Assembly: GCA_905250125.1 (NCBI GenBank) | Contig: CAJNOL010000301.1 | Location: 102,145-166,144, forward strand | Source: Rotaria sordida | Lineage: Eukaryota > Rotifera > Eurotatoria > Philodinida > Philodinidae | Reading direction: 5' to 3' | DNA length: 64,000 bases | Shown here: positions 45,053 through 59,000 of the stretch, piece after piece | Layout of the letters: each line of letters begins with the position of its first letter | Numbering within the stretch: position 1 is the first letter of the stretch | Translations under genes and position numbers: made by a program | Notes under the pieces: model-generated | The model's database searches: none | What the model saw: the letters and a program-made list of their open reading frames with translations, nothing else | What the model was told of the DNA's origin: nothing

Positions 45053-48000
45053 TTAATGAACTGAATACTTGTATAGTCCATCATAACTCGATCGATTCTT
45101 TTTATCAGAGAATTGGACATATATCACGATTTCCCGTTTAGGAACAGTAAATTCTCTTTTGAACATATCATTTTTAAGAATGTCTTCAGAAAGCCAATTT
45201 TCATCAAGTAAAAGTCGAGCACAATAAGCACCAGGAATACGACATTGAATCGTCACTTTTGAGCCCGCTTTGAGACTGCCATCAAAAGGTCCCATGATTT
45301 GACATTTATGTTCGCTAAATGTAGAATATGTTGTCGGAAAAGTCTTTCTTCCATTGAAACCATCTGGAACTTGTAATCCAAATTGAACTACACAAGAATA
45401 GCTTTCTTCATTATTGATGTTCCTAGTTTCCATCTGCGTTACTCGCCTAGCAAATATGGTTAACGTATGAAAACCACCTATCTGTGGTGCAAAGAGACAT
45501 TGCCAAAGCTGACGATCGATATCATAATGAACTAGACAAGTAGCTTCGTTTTCCTTATATCCTGCGTGCTGTATGCTGGCTATGCAATCTATATCTTGCG
45601 GTGCTCGTAAAAGTACTTCAGCTAGTTCTTTATTTGAGTTAAACGACGCCATATTAGATTGGCATGGGTACACTAGATGAAGACCAAGCTCAAAATAATC
45701 TGAATAGACATATGGTAACCGTACGAATTCTCCCATCGAAACAGGAGTTTTCAATAATTGCCATTGTGAATTTTCAGGCAAATGCCTATAAATCATCTGT
45801 TCTGGACGAACGAGGAAGTAAAATGGATTTAACTTTTTTACATTGTGATTTTTAACGTCTATGTACCCTTCACCCCACGTCGGATCGACAAGATACCAAT
45901 GGCCATCAATACGAACAGCATTCCAAGCATGGTTTGTTCGATCAAAAGTTGATTTTTCCAATTTAAAACCGTGGCCCTTAGCGTATCCACTGATTTTCTT
46001 GCATTCTAACTGGACTCCATTACACAGAGCCTCGAAAATTGTACCGAAGGCATCACAAACCCCTTTTCGGTTGTTAAACACGTCTTCAGTGCTTTGATGT
46101 CGAATGTTTCCATTAAAATAAGATTCAATATCGTACTCAATATTTTGAGAAACCCAATAGAATACAATCCAAGCTCGGTCGATCAAGCTCTTGCCGAATG
46201 ATAACTCAAGTATGAGCTTGACAACATCATTAATACTTCTTGCCTTCCAGCTATGAACTGCTGTCCGATAGGCCATATTGTTGATGGCTACTTGGCGTTG
46301 CTGACAGAACGCAGATTCAAAAGCGTTGGGATCAGATGGCACTAGGCGTATATTATTATTCGATGAATCCGTTTCAAACTGAGGTTGTTCGTGTACATTT
46401 ATAAACGTTAGTGGTTCTTTCAGATCTGTTTTTAAATCACTTGTAGATTCCTTTTGCGTTGACACGTTCGTAGGTTTTGTTGCTTCTTTCGAATCTGTTT
46501 TTAAATCACTTGTAGATTCTTTTTGCATAGGTATTTTTGTAGGTTTTGGTGTTTCTTTTGAAGCTGGTTTCCAATTATCTGCACAATCCGATATGCAATC
46601 GTCTGAATAATCTGATTCCCAGTCATCAGAATAGTTGGCAATTTCTTTCTGATATTTTGAGAGAGTGAGCAGACAAGGACTACGATCACTTGAAATATTC
46701 TAAAATATTTTGAAAAGTCGATTTTCTATTTCAAGTGCTATTTCGCGATAAAGTGCTCTATACTCAACAATTGGTATAATTAGATATTTGTCGAGCTTGT
46801 CTGAATTGTAAGTATTAGTATTTTTCTGCCTTCGAGATATTTTTTAGAGCAAACTAACAGATTATGCTAAAGTTCCTAGCAAACTTCTATCGTACCCCAC
46901 TGAGTTTAATAACAAAAAAAAATAATTCTCTTGAATTCAATGTCGAGAGTTTTCCATATGGATATTAGATACCATCACATCGGATTCAACCTACACCCGC
47001 CTAAACCATCTCTGAAGTCAGAAAACATTAGTCTATAAAGAGCGAAAGATGGGATGTTTATTTGTATAAATGTTATCCAGCTTTAACAAATCAGATCGTA
47101 AAAGACTGGGTACGGCATAACACGGTCACTAATAGCTGTCTTTCGTCATTTGTCTATCCACCCTATTATGGCTGTATATAATCTTATTGTAGACCATCGG
47201 ATACGACCATATATCTTAGTTTACGATACGGCGAAACACGACCGTTTACTGTGATAAATGGTGGAATAAGACTGTTAACATAATTGCATTTGGTTGTGAA
47301 CGCTCGTTCTAAATACTCGAGTTTTTCTTCTTTTTGAAAACATTCAAAACATTATTTCAACATTCAAATGCGAAAAATTCCCTCATTATTGAAGAACATA
47401 TGAAAACTCAAACAGTCTAAGATCTTATGCTTTTTAATAAAAGATTTTCCGAATTTCCAAGTCATGAAATAAGACATCTGATGACAGAATTCTTATGTTC
47501 GACACAAGAATTTGTTACTTAGAAATAATTTGAGGGAAAACAGAATATCAGAGAGACTTAACCTAGAATATTTTAAAAGATTATTCAACTTTTACAATTG
47601 AAAATTGATCTATTTTGTCGAGAAAACTTCTTTAGAAGTTTATTTGTAAACAAGAAATTCTGCAGCCATCAACAATACAAAAATTGCTCGATTTTCTTCA
47701 GACTAACAAGTAAATCTATTTGTCAAACAAAGTATTTACAAATATGGATGTTAAGAAAGATTGAATTATGAGACAATGCGCTCGAGTTAGTTAATGCTCA
47801 TTTACAACTCACCGTTTGATTTGATTTGAACTCTTTTGTTACCATCATATCCACTGATATTAATGAATTGGCTGTCTTTAGACGACGATATGTGGTGATT
47901 GGAGTATGATTAACCTGTTGTAACGCGTGTTTTGTTTGACGTTGTTGTAAGTTATGTTGTACTATTGTTGAATGATCAGAGTTAACCGGAAATATTGACT

Positions 48001-48184
48001 TTTTTTCACCATGCTTATCTTGCTGTGCAGTTATTGGCCTTTTGATCTTTGGAAGAATTTCTGAACATGATGCTGATGTTGAAGAATTATAACCAGATTC
48101 TAACTGTTCATGTCCCTTCGATGGTAGTGGTACCAGAACACTTATATATTCAGTGTGTACCTTAAGATTTGCTCCTACGACCAT
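45053..48184 (-). CDS. KY-like protein with transglutaminase/protease-like domain
   Basis: Exon 1 is 48184-47813 and exon 2 is 46699-45053, separated by a 1.1-kb intron with donor GGTGAG and acceptor ATATTTTAG, phase 0; 672 aa. An in-frame TAG lies just before exon 2, so splicing is required. Residues 1-125 are low complexity; a Ser/Thr/Lys/Asp-rich linker follows, including two copies of a QKESTSDLKTD unit. The transglutaminase-like core has the catalytic triad in family context: GVCDAF (Cys339), NHAWNAV (His381) and DPTWG (Asp396). The C-terminal 200 residues are beta-rich, as in kyphoscoliosis peptidase (KY) and its invertebrate relatives, which act in muscle or cytoskeleton. Protease activity versus structural role is not decided by sequence. 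No stop or missing catalytic residue is seen. Confidence 0.82.
46397..46530 (-). repeat. Intragenic tandem duplication in the KY-like linker
   Basis: Two copies of a roughly 72-bp unit encode QKESTSDLKTDSKEATKPTN and QKESTSDLKTDLKEPLTF; a diverged third piece (SKETPKPTKIP) lies just upstream. The nucleotide copies are nearly identical (TTTTTAAATCACTTGTAGATTC is present in both), so the duplication is recent. Confidence 0.6.
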
Positions 48185-50044
48185 TTTTTAATGACACAAT
48201 AACAGCACAAACAATCCTGTATTTATTCACATCGAAACGGGAAAAAACCAACTTACTGTTTACACACAGTCTATTGTCAACCCCTATGAAGTGAGCAGCT
48301 GCAAAGCACTTGAAAGAATTCGCAACAGTAATGTTTGACGTTAATTAATTCTATTGTTATTTTTTTCTTTCTTCTGCATAACTCGATTCAGTCATATATA
48401 CATTTACATTAAAGGTGCACGTTTGGTAATCTTATGCATATGTTGGATATTTCCATGCTAGGGTGTGTGTATGTGTGCCTGGCAGTGCGAATTTGAATGT
48501 AAAAGTTTGGGTTGTGAGTATTCTTTTTATCCACACCTTACCTGTCGAATGTCAGCATACTATAAGATCTTACAATGTATAACTTTAGCAGCAGAGGTGT
48601 TGTAATTCCTGTAAAGAAACTCATACAAAGCAAGCATTGATGTTCTTCAACATCAGGTGTTGTGAGTCGCTAGATGAAAAGTTTTGAAAGATTTCTTCTT
48701 TCGCTTTTAGCATTAGCATATATAGAACGTTACGAACTAAAATAGAACTTATTACTCTATTAGGAATTCTAAGAGCTATACGAGTTTCACATTGTATTTC
48801 TTCGTAGAGCTGTATAATAAATTTTTCCTTATAACTAGTTGGCTTCTCAAATACACTGATTTCTTCCGTCTGTTGAAATGTACAATTGGACCGATTAGTT
48901 TTTTGCCCGTTACATCAAGAATTTCAATCGGTCGATCTAGATTGATTCCCACTCTGATAAAGATAAATGTTTTTTTTACAAAGAAAAGATTTTTTTATTC
49001 TATTTAGACTAGTCGCAACTAGAGAGCATTGGGTTGATCCAGAGCTCGTTTGAGTCCGATGGGCTCTAGTCGCAAGAGGCATTCCAATGATAAATATCAA
49101 CTCAAGAAAATCAGTATTATGTTTTTTAGATTAGTTTTAACAATGCTTTCGATGTTAAGTGTTACTTTTAAAACTACATTATGCTTTTTTTCCTATTTAA
49201 ATGAATCAAAAAAGTGAATATCACTTCAGAAAAAAAAGAATCATATTCGTTTTATTTGGATCAATTCCAACAACAATTCGAACGATTTATGTTATTTCAT
49301 AAAACAATTTGTATTATTTTATTTAGATTAATTTCAACAACAGTAATTATAATAGTAAATGTTAGTTAAAAACTAAGCATAACATTTTTTTATTTACAGA
49401 AAGAAAGGAAGAAGAAAGTCACCTGATCGTCATTTCCTTTCTTTCATAACGAAAATCTTATTTTTGTTTATTGTTAACTTTCAATTATTATTTTAATATT
49501 ATTCACCATGTATTATGTCACGTACTAGTCTTTACCAAACTTTATAACGTGACTTCATTGAAGCACATTTATTTATTTAATTAGTGGGGTCAAGTTTGTG
49601 TTTGATTGACGCATAAATATTTGAATTAAATAACTTTTCAACTAACTGCATCTTTTTCTTAATTGAGCATTTCATTTAAATGAAGTTAAAGTTTTAGTAC
49701 CACTATCTCCCTCTACTTTTCAGTATTCTTATTAGTTTAAATAATCCTTGACTTATATATAATTATACTGAATTGATTGCTGATGCGCTGCTGATAACAA
49801 AACCTTTCGTGCGACAACGACACCTGTCGTGATAATTTTACCAATAAGCTTTGTTTCCAGAAGTGTGTGTCTGTCACTAACTATAGGTCACATTTTAAAA
49901 CGACTAGACTAACAAGGAAGAATGATTCATAAAAACTAACAATAATCAAACGGAAATATTTGCATTTAAAATAATCTACAAGTGAATATTATTGATATAT
50001 TTTGAATCTATATTACAAAAAAAAAAAATTTTCATTTTAAAGAT
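48185..50044. other. Divergent intergenic region between KY-like gene and ATRX
   Basis: No gene or ADD-domain exon is visible. It serves both flanking divergent genes. It contains a TGGGTGTG..CACACC-like word at about 48455-48540 and a GGGTTGATCCAGAGCTCGTTTGAGTCCGATGGGCTCTAG patch at 49030-49070 of the recurrent CTAGAGCCC motif family. Confidence 0.45.
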
Positions 50045-53000
50045 ATGAAAAATAATACAAGTCAATTATTAATTTGGTTAAAAGAATTTAAGAATATTTG
50101 GTTATTAGAAAATATTCCAAATGATATTCATGTAGTTAATTTAATTAAAACTAAAATTGTTGAACTTGAACAATTAATAATCGGTATATAACTAAATTTT
50201 TTCTTCTATTTTGAAAATAAATAAAAATGAATTTTTATTTTCAATAGAAAATAATGACAATGAAGAAGAATATCATCGTACAAAATTACTTAATGATGAT
50301 AGTTTAAATAATAGTGATAATGAACAAATACCTATTGCTTCAACATCAACACATGAAACATTCTTTGAATGTTCATTACCAATATCATCAAATATACATT
50401 TTCAATCAGATAATGAAACTGAAGAAGAACAATCAAAACGAATTTTATTAGAACAAAGTGATAATAGTCAAAATCAAAATGATCAATTATCATCATCAGA
50501 TGATGATGATGATGTTTTCTTATTAAGACCAAGTATTTGTTTAAAACGTATTTCACAAGCTGATGCTGAACGTTATATGCCAATAGCATGGAAAAATAGT
50601 AAAAAGAAAAATAAAGAAATTTATTTATTTGTTCAAAATACTTTTTTCTTTTTTTATTTTTTAGTAAAGTCAAAAAGACTTTCTACTGCTAGTGATTCAT
50701 CAAATAGTAATGATAGTGAGTATTAAAATGTTTGTAGAATATTTTATAGGAAAAAAAAAATAATCATAGTTTGCAAGAATGAAAAACATTTATCGGATAT
50801 TGAAATAAGATTGAATATAAAAAAATCAAACTTTGTTATATAAAACGTACTGATGTCCATGCTGCACTTCTCAGCCAATATTGATATTTAAATATTTGAA
50901 ATTTTTTTGGCAATTTCTTTACCAACATTTATTGCTAATTCAGATTACGACAGATACTTATCATTTGACTCATATAGCAAAATTTTTATTGGACATTTTT
51001 CTGTTATAGTTGGATAGACCTCGGCGAGATCACTATGAAAATGTTGTTTTTCGATATATATTCAAACGATGTTTTTGTTAGTGAAACGTAAGAAAGTTAG
51101 GTTGAAAAAAACCAGGAAAATTTATAAAATTTGTAATATATCAAAAGTATCAGTCTCAATAGTTATTTAAATTTTTGTTTTATGGTTTTACTCGTTATAT
51201 GTGTAGGAAAAAAATAATGCATCGAATAGTATATTCAACTTTTAAAATTAATTTTCATCAAGTTTCAATCTTACAACGGAAGATCTCCAACTGAGAAATC
51301 ATTTTTGAATCGAGACTATGTGCATTATGTAGATCCAAATGAACTATGAATATCGTGAAAAGAGTTTCTGCCCTTAACTTACGATCTGTGATGAAAGGGA
51401 GATGTTGATGTCTCTGAAGGTAGTCTGAATCTCTACCCTTATACTTCAACATTCTTTTTAGATCATGTTTTACAAAATACTCTAAAAGTGTAGTATCTTC
51501 ACAGCAATAAGCTAAGGGCATGAACTATTTTCAGGATATTCATAGTCCATTTGGGTAATTAATTTTAAGTATACTGTTAGTAAAGCCATTAAAAAAAAGT
51601 TCACATAAATATTGAGACTATCAAGATGTAGTATTTTTGGTTTTTTTTCAACCTGATTTTCCAAAGTTTCATTACAAAAACAACATTTTTATAGGTAATT
51701 TGATCAGCTCAGTTCGACCATGACAATAGAACGTCAAAAAAAAACTATTTTTGCTAAGATTTTGAATTGCCAGGATCTTATTTATAGAATCTTTTACAAC
51801 ATAATAAACTATTTTCAATTTTTCTTTTATTAGTTCCAAGAGATTCAAATATTTTCGAAACATTAACACCATCTAAAACTAATCATAATAATTCTGATAT
51901 TTCATCCAATGATGAGAAGAAAGCTAAAGAAAAATTACTAACATCTGATAATGATCAAGCCAGTACATCATCTAAAATACATAAAAATAATGAAATATCA
52001 ACAACAACTTCATCATCTGATGACGATGATGATGATTTTAATATTAAAACTCGTACACGAAAATCTTTATTAAATAAAACTGAAAGATCACCAATTAAAT
52101 TACGTAAACATGCAAATCGTTCTCATAAAAAACATGATATTATTATAAATTATAATCTACCATCAACAATAGAAAATGAATCATCATTAGATGAACCAAT
52201 ATTAAAAGATTCATTAGCTATTACTCAAGAAATAACTCCAATGGATGAAGATCAAATATTAAAAGATGTTATAGAAAATAATGATAATGAATCAATATTT
52301 ACATCACTTGATATAACTCCAGATAAACAAATGGAAACAAATCTTAATGATGATATAGAAGATCCATTGAACAATGAAATTGATTCATCATCAACTCAAG
52401 ATTCTACTCATGATGGGTAAACATTTTCTTTCTTTTTTTGAATATAATCATTATTATTTATCCTTTTGATGCTAAAGGCGATTATAAATTTTTCGATGAT
52501 TTATGACTACAGAAAAGAATATATATATATATAGGCTTGTAGAGAAAGACTTTCTCTATATAATAGCACATGCATCATAGATAGGATCAGTTCCGTTAGC
52601 AGCTTTTCAAATCGATTCCATCTTTGATATGTCGAAACGTGATGCCACCTATCGACATGCCAACAGCTTGTAGTAGAATCTAATCATACTTACACTATTA
52701 GATAGAAGAAGTCTTTCTCTACAAATCTACATACATCTCATTCTGTATTCAAAATTTTATAGTCACCTTTGGAATGACTTTTTTGTATTTATTGAAATAA
52801 TCAAATATTTTTTTTTATATATAACTGTAAACATATGAAATTCGTTTTTTTCTTTACTTCAGACCACCAATTGAAGTTCCATCATATGCTCATTTGCTTA
52901 CACGTTCAAAATCATCATCATCATCAGATTCGAATAATGAAAATGTAAATAATAATGATAAAAAAAAATCATCTGTTAAAGATAAAAAACAATTAATTAA

Positions 53001-56000
53001 TGGCAAACGTTCGACACGATCATCATCAAATTCTGATACATCAACAGTTAAAAAGAAATCAAAACTTACAATTAAACAACGAGTTGTACTATCATCATTT
53101 TCATCGTCTAGTGATGATGATGATGATGATAATGACAATGATAATAAATTGGTATTGTTGATTTTGTTTTTTTTTTGAGCGTTCAAAGAAAAAAAAAAAC
53201 ATATTTTAATTTTTAAACAATATTCTCATGAATATCATTAGTATAACTAAAGTTCAATGTTCATATTGATATGACTACCTATATTCAATAATAGATTAAA
53301 AAGTAACATTTTTCCATACGAAGTTGTATTTCTCTTGAATATAGAAGAGAAGAATACATGGATTTTCGATGAGATAAAACAAAAAATTCGCCGGTCTTTA
53401 TTTCAGAATTATAGTCGTTCTAGTAGAATTGTGACAGACTGAAATTGTATATGCATGTTGGATTAACAATATTTAGACATTCTCGGAAAATATGCAGTAA
53501 GATAACTGCTGCATTCTCAAAATATTAGGTTATCTAGGGAATTTGTTATTTTTTTAGTATTTTGATGATAATATAAATTTAATGTTACATCATAGGAGCA
53601 CTAATTTTGCTTAAAACATCCACACACACACCTTTTACTGAATTTTGCCTATAGATAGGCCTAATAATCCATAAAATACTCTGAAAATTTCAGTCGAAAA
53701 GAATGTTCCTCTGTCGAGATAATAAATTGCCAAGTGCATCATGCTTGTAAAACGTAGAGCCTGTCGGATTTAATATTTTCAGAGTCAGATGCAGGCACTA
53801 GTGACTATTTTATCTTTGGGTAAAAATTCAGTAAAACGATCACAATTCGGCTTCAAATGCTCATGGAAACAAACCCTTTTAGACTTTTACTAGTCTTAAT
53901 ATAAACTAACAAGATGTCGGTGCTCTCGTCAGTCGGTCGAATTAATGCCTCTACTCATTAAAATTTTCTAATTTAGATTTTTCTAATCTTATCGAGAGTA
54001 GTTTTAAAATCATAATTTCAAAAGTCATATGACCATTCGATATTCTTTCCTTAGTATTCCCTATATCAATTCTAAAATTGTATATAAATTTAATCGTGAC
54101 ATTTTATTAAATTCTAGAAATCAACAGTTCCTGAAGATGCATCTACTATTTCACCAAAGCATTCATCAAGTCGAATCCGAATTCAACGTTCATCATCATC
54201 ATCATCATCATCATCTGAAGATTCAAATAATGATAATGATATTTCAACAAAACATTCTAGAAAACAACGTAAAAGACGAAGTGTTTCAAATGAACGTTCA
54301 AGTATTTTAAAAGAAATAAAACGTAAAACACGAGACAAGAAAAATTCAACATCAACTCGAACTACTGGTAGTAATGAAAATAGTCTTGATAATAATAGTG
54401 ATAATCAAACAAAAACAAAAAAAACTAAATTACAACGTAGTGGTGATGAAAATAATAGTACAACAGATGAAGATGAAGAAGAAGAAGAAGATGATGAAGA
54501 AGAAGAAGAAGGAGTTTCTCCAACTAAACGAAAACATGGTCGAAAAAATATTCGAAAAATAATTGATGATAAAGAATTAGATATACAAACAAAAGATGCT
54601 ATTGAAGCTGAACGTGAACGTCGAAAACGTATAGCTGAAAAACAAAAAGAATATAATGAAACTTTACTTGAACAATCATCTTATATGTCAAATAATGGAA
54701 GTGATGAATTAAATACTTCAAATCATCGTTTAATACTTGAATTAGATAAAAATACAAATGAACCATTAATTGAAGTTTCATCAAAATTAGTTGAACAACT
54801 TAAACCACATCAATGTGATGGTGTAAGATTTTTATGGAATAATGTTTTTGAATCAATTGATGCTATTAAAAATAAAAAACGTAATGGTAATGGTTGTATT
54901 TTAGCTCATTGTATGGGTTTAGGTAAAACATTACAAGTTATTAGTTTTATTCATACAGTTTTTAATTATGATAACATAACTAAAGTAAAAACATGTCTTA
55001 TTCTTTGTCCAATTAATGCTGGTAAGAATTTGAAATATTAATTTATTACAATAAAGATGCTTTTTTTTTTTTATATAGCTCTTAATTGGTCAAATGAATT
55101 TGATCATTGGTTAACAGATGTTGAACCACCTATTGATTGTTATCAATTAACAACAGTTAAACCAAATTTACGTGTTAGTCATTTAAATTATTGGTACGAA
55201 AATGGTGGAGTTGTTATTATGGGTTATGAAATGTATAGACGATTAGCAAATGGTTTTGGACTTAAAAATAAAAAACTTAAAGCTGATGCATATAAATGTC
55301 TTGTTGATCCAGGACCGGATATTGCTGGTAATTTAGATGTTATTTTGTTTTTCAACATTTTTGTCTATCCAAAAATTTTGATATCTTTTCAAAGATTTGC
55401 ATTTCTAATAGAAAATGAAAAATGTTATAACTACAAGAATTTTTTTATAATATTGAAATCTCTAATTGCATATAAAGTTAATATTAAAAACTTGATCAAT
55501 GAGAAGAAGACGAATATGTGATGTATTGCAAAGCATCACACATTTTCAGGATAATATTCAAAACATGATTTGCTAGTGAATAGATATAACCCGAGGTATA
55601 ATTGAAAGTTAATTTGATCTTACGAGGGAACTACGTCAATTATAATCCGTTGTTTGAACTCATTTTTTCAAAAAACATAATTTTGACCTATCCATCGACT
55701 GAATTTCACATCGAAAGTTCAGTAAAACGATCATAACTCAACTCATTGGCACAAACTCTTTTAAACTTTTTCTAGTCTTATCGAGTAGGCTTAAACGACA
55801 AGTAACAGTTCGCGTAGTTCCCTCATTAGTATATCTTGTAGACATCAGTGAACTATATCTATCAGAAAAAGTCTTCGTGTTTATGTCCCGTTACTGAGAA
55901 GATCGAACGTTTTTAGTGAAAGCTCACTGTAGGATCCCACATTTGCAGCAAGATCGTATTTTCCAATTTCGATCGGAAACTTTGTCCAGATAAAGAATTT

Positions 56001-59000
56001 TAAAATTTTCACATCAAGTCTCTCCGAGATATGAAGTTTTTAAAAAAAAATGCACGCTGTATATGTTCTCTATGGAAAACAGTCTATAAAGTATTATGTC
56101 TTTGAGAGAACTAGTTCAAAAAATCTGAAATTCTTTATGAATGCTAGTCTAATTGAGATCGAAATTCGAAAATACGTTTTCGCTAAAAAGGTCTACAAGA
56201 TAGATTAAGTCTTAACTGAAAATCGAATTGACACATAGGAAATGTTTCTTTATTAGTTTTTATCGATTAAAGAAAAAATACGCTTCTATTCCAAGTCTTC
56301 ATCGAGTTCAAGATATTCTTGTACAGTCAACTAGAAACTTGTTTAGTATTATGAAGACTTGTTCAATTGCTATCTATGAATTTGTATAATACAGTAACAT
56401 CTAGATCTTTGCATAGTCAAACTAACTGTGCGACACTTGAGACAATGCTTATTGTTAGTTTCAAGTTGTTGCAAGAATTCTCATCAGTTGTTTGACTGCT
56501 AAATATCTCTTTGAAATAAATAATTGATTGAATAATGATTCTAGAGAAAAATTTTCATATTTAGTTGCTGATGAAGGACATATTTTAAAAAATGCTCAAA
56601 CAGCTCTTGCAAAATGTTTATCAAAAATTAAAACATCTCGTCGTATTGTTTTAACTGGTACACCATTACAAAATAATCTTATTGAATAGTAAATTTCAAA
56701 AAAATCATTTTGTTTTGTTTTTTCTCCTATTTTAAAACTTGTTTTTTTTTTCTTCATTAGTTATTGTATGGTATCATTTATTAAACCAAATTTACTTGGT
56801 AGTCAATCTGAATATATAAATCGTTTTGTTAATCCAATTCAAAATGGTCAACATCGTGATTCAAATGAAGAAGATGTTCGTTTAATGAAACGACGTGCAT
56901 GTGTTTTACATGAACTTTTAACTGGTTTTATTGATCGTAGAGATTATTCATTATTAAAAGAATATTTACCACCAAAATTTGAATATATTATTAATATAAG
57001 ATTAAGTGATTTACAATCAAAATTATATGATATATATTTAAAACAACAAGTTGATCAAACACAACGTTCATCGATATCTAAAAAAGATTTTAAATCAGCA
57101 AAATTATTTGCTGATTATCAATATTTACAAAAAATATGGACGTAAGAATTAAAAAGAGCAAAATTTATAAATTTTTTTTTTTTTTTTGTAAATATTTTTT
57201 AGACATCCATTTTTACTTTATCCACATTTTATTGATCGTTGGAAAAAACGTTTAAATAAAGATGATGATAGTATAATTGATGATAATGAATTAGAAGCTA
57301 TGTTTATTGATGATGAAGAAAATGTTGAAGAATCGAAAAAGAAAAATAAGAAATTAAATGAAAAAGAAAAAGAGGTAAATTAAACTAGATTGATTTTTTA
57401 ATATACATATGACGAGGGTACAATGCACATCCACTAGACAAAAAAACAAAATGAAAGTTATCCTTTCATTAAGAGTAGAACAATCGGAATTCAAAAATTA
57501 GTTAGGAAACATTAGTATCAATGAGAAAATCAATTTTTGAAACAGATGCTAGGCACTAGAGTCCATTGGGTCCTAAGTTTTCAGACCTTCCCACCAACTG
57601 GACAGGGATTAGTAATCATGGCTAATAAAAAAAATTTTCTAAACTAATTTTCGAAATGGTTAACAAGGGATTATTTCTAAGTGTCAAAAATCACTTTTGA
57701 CTTGAGACTCTGTGCATCATGTGGACTCTAATGAACTATGAATACTCTGAAAAGAGTTCGGACTAATAGTTTATTACATTTTTATAAGTAGGATGTCATG
57801 GTTCGCCGTCTCCGGAACACCAGAAAAACTAAGTTTCAAATTTCGACTTGAAACTATGCATACAGATAAGCCTTAATTCGAAACTTTGTTTTCCTGAGGG
57901 AGATCAGAACATTCTGCGGAAAAAATGCAGTATCTCGGTAGTAATAAGCTATTAGTCTGAACTCTTAGTCAAGGTATCCATAGCTCATTAGAACCTATAT
58001 GATGCATATAGTTTCGACTCGAAAGCAATTTGACACTTAGGGATATTTCCTCGTAAGCTTAGTAACCTTAGTTTTAATTCAATATCCACTCAAACTGTAT
58101 CAGAATGCTCTTGAACCATACAACAAATTTTCCAGATTCCAAAGTATTTCTATTGAAAATCAATAGTATGTTCGGAATAAGTGCAGATAATGTATGGTAC
58201 AAGACATTTTCTCGAAAAAAAAATGTCAGAAGGGAGCTCTCCTTCAGATGTTTTTCGCTGAAAAATTCTTTATTTGTTTTTTAAATTGATTTTCTGAGCG
58301 ATACGCAAGCATTATTGAGCAAAAGAAAGTCGTTTCCAAGAACGAAAGTTACATGTCTATCTGACATACGGAAAAACGCATAATGTATAAGATCTTAAAC
58401 TTTTTTTTAAATCTTTTAGTCAACATTAGAAAATAACTATAGTGGCTTTTTAATTGATAATATTCAAAATGAAATCGACGAAAATAAACCAATTATATCA
58501 AAAACAACAAAACGTAAAACTTCGATTTCATCGACAACAACAACACTTGATTCTGATTCACCAGAAGATAATATAAAAATTGATACTGTTATTGATTCAG
58601 ATTCAAAATCAACAAATAGTGATCATGATATTGAAATAATTAAAACTTATCCTACACGTAGTCGAACAACAATAAATAATGAACTAAAAAAAAGTTCGTC
58701 ATCAATAATTATTGATTCAAATATATTTGATACAGAAAATAATCAAAATTCTACACAAGAAATAAATAATAATAATAATAATGAAGAACAAGAAGAAAAT
58801 TCCTATAAACCATGGTTAAATGAAATGCGTTCACAATTTTGGTTTCCATTCTTAGATATGTTACCTGAAGAAAGTAAATTTGATATAGAATTAAGTGGAA
58901 AATTTTTATTATTAAAATTTATTATTGATAAATGTGCTGAAATAGGTGATAAAATTCTTTTATTTTCACGTAGTTTATATGCATTAAATTATATTGAAAG

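Noticed and set aside
52890..53186. Minus-strand Ser/Asp-rich frame opposite ATRX exon 5
   Set aside because: It is antisense of a low-complexity acidic/Ser coding stretch of ATRX and has no independent support.
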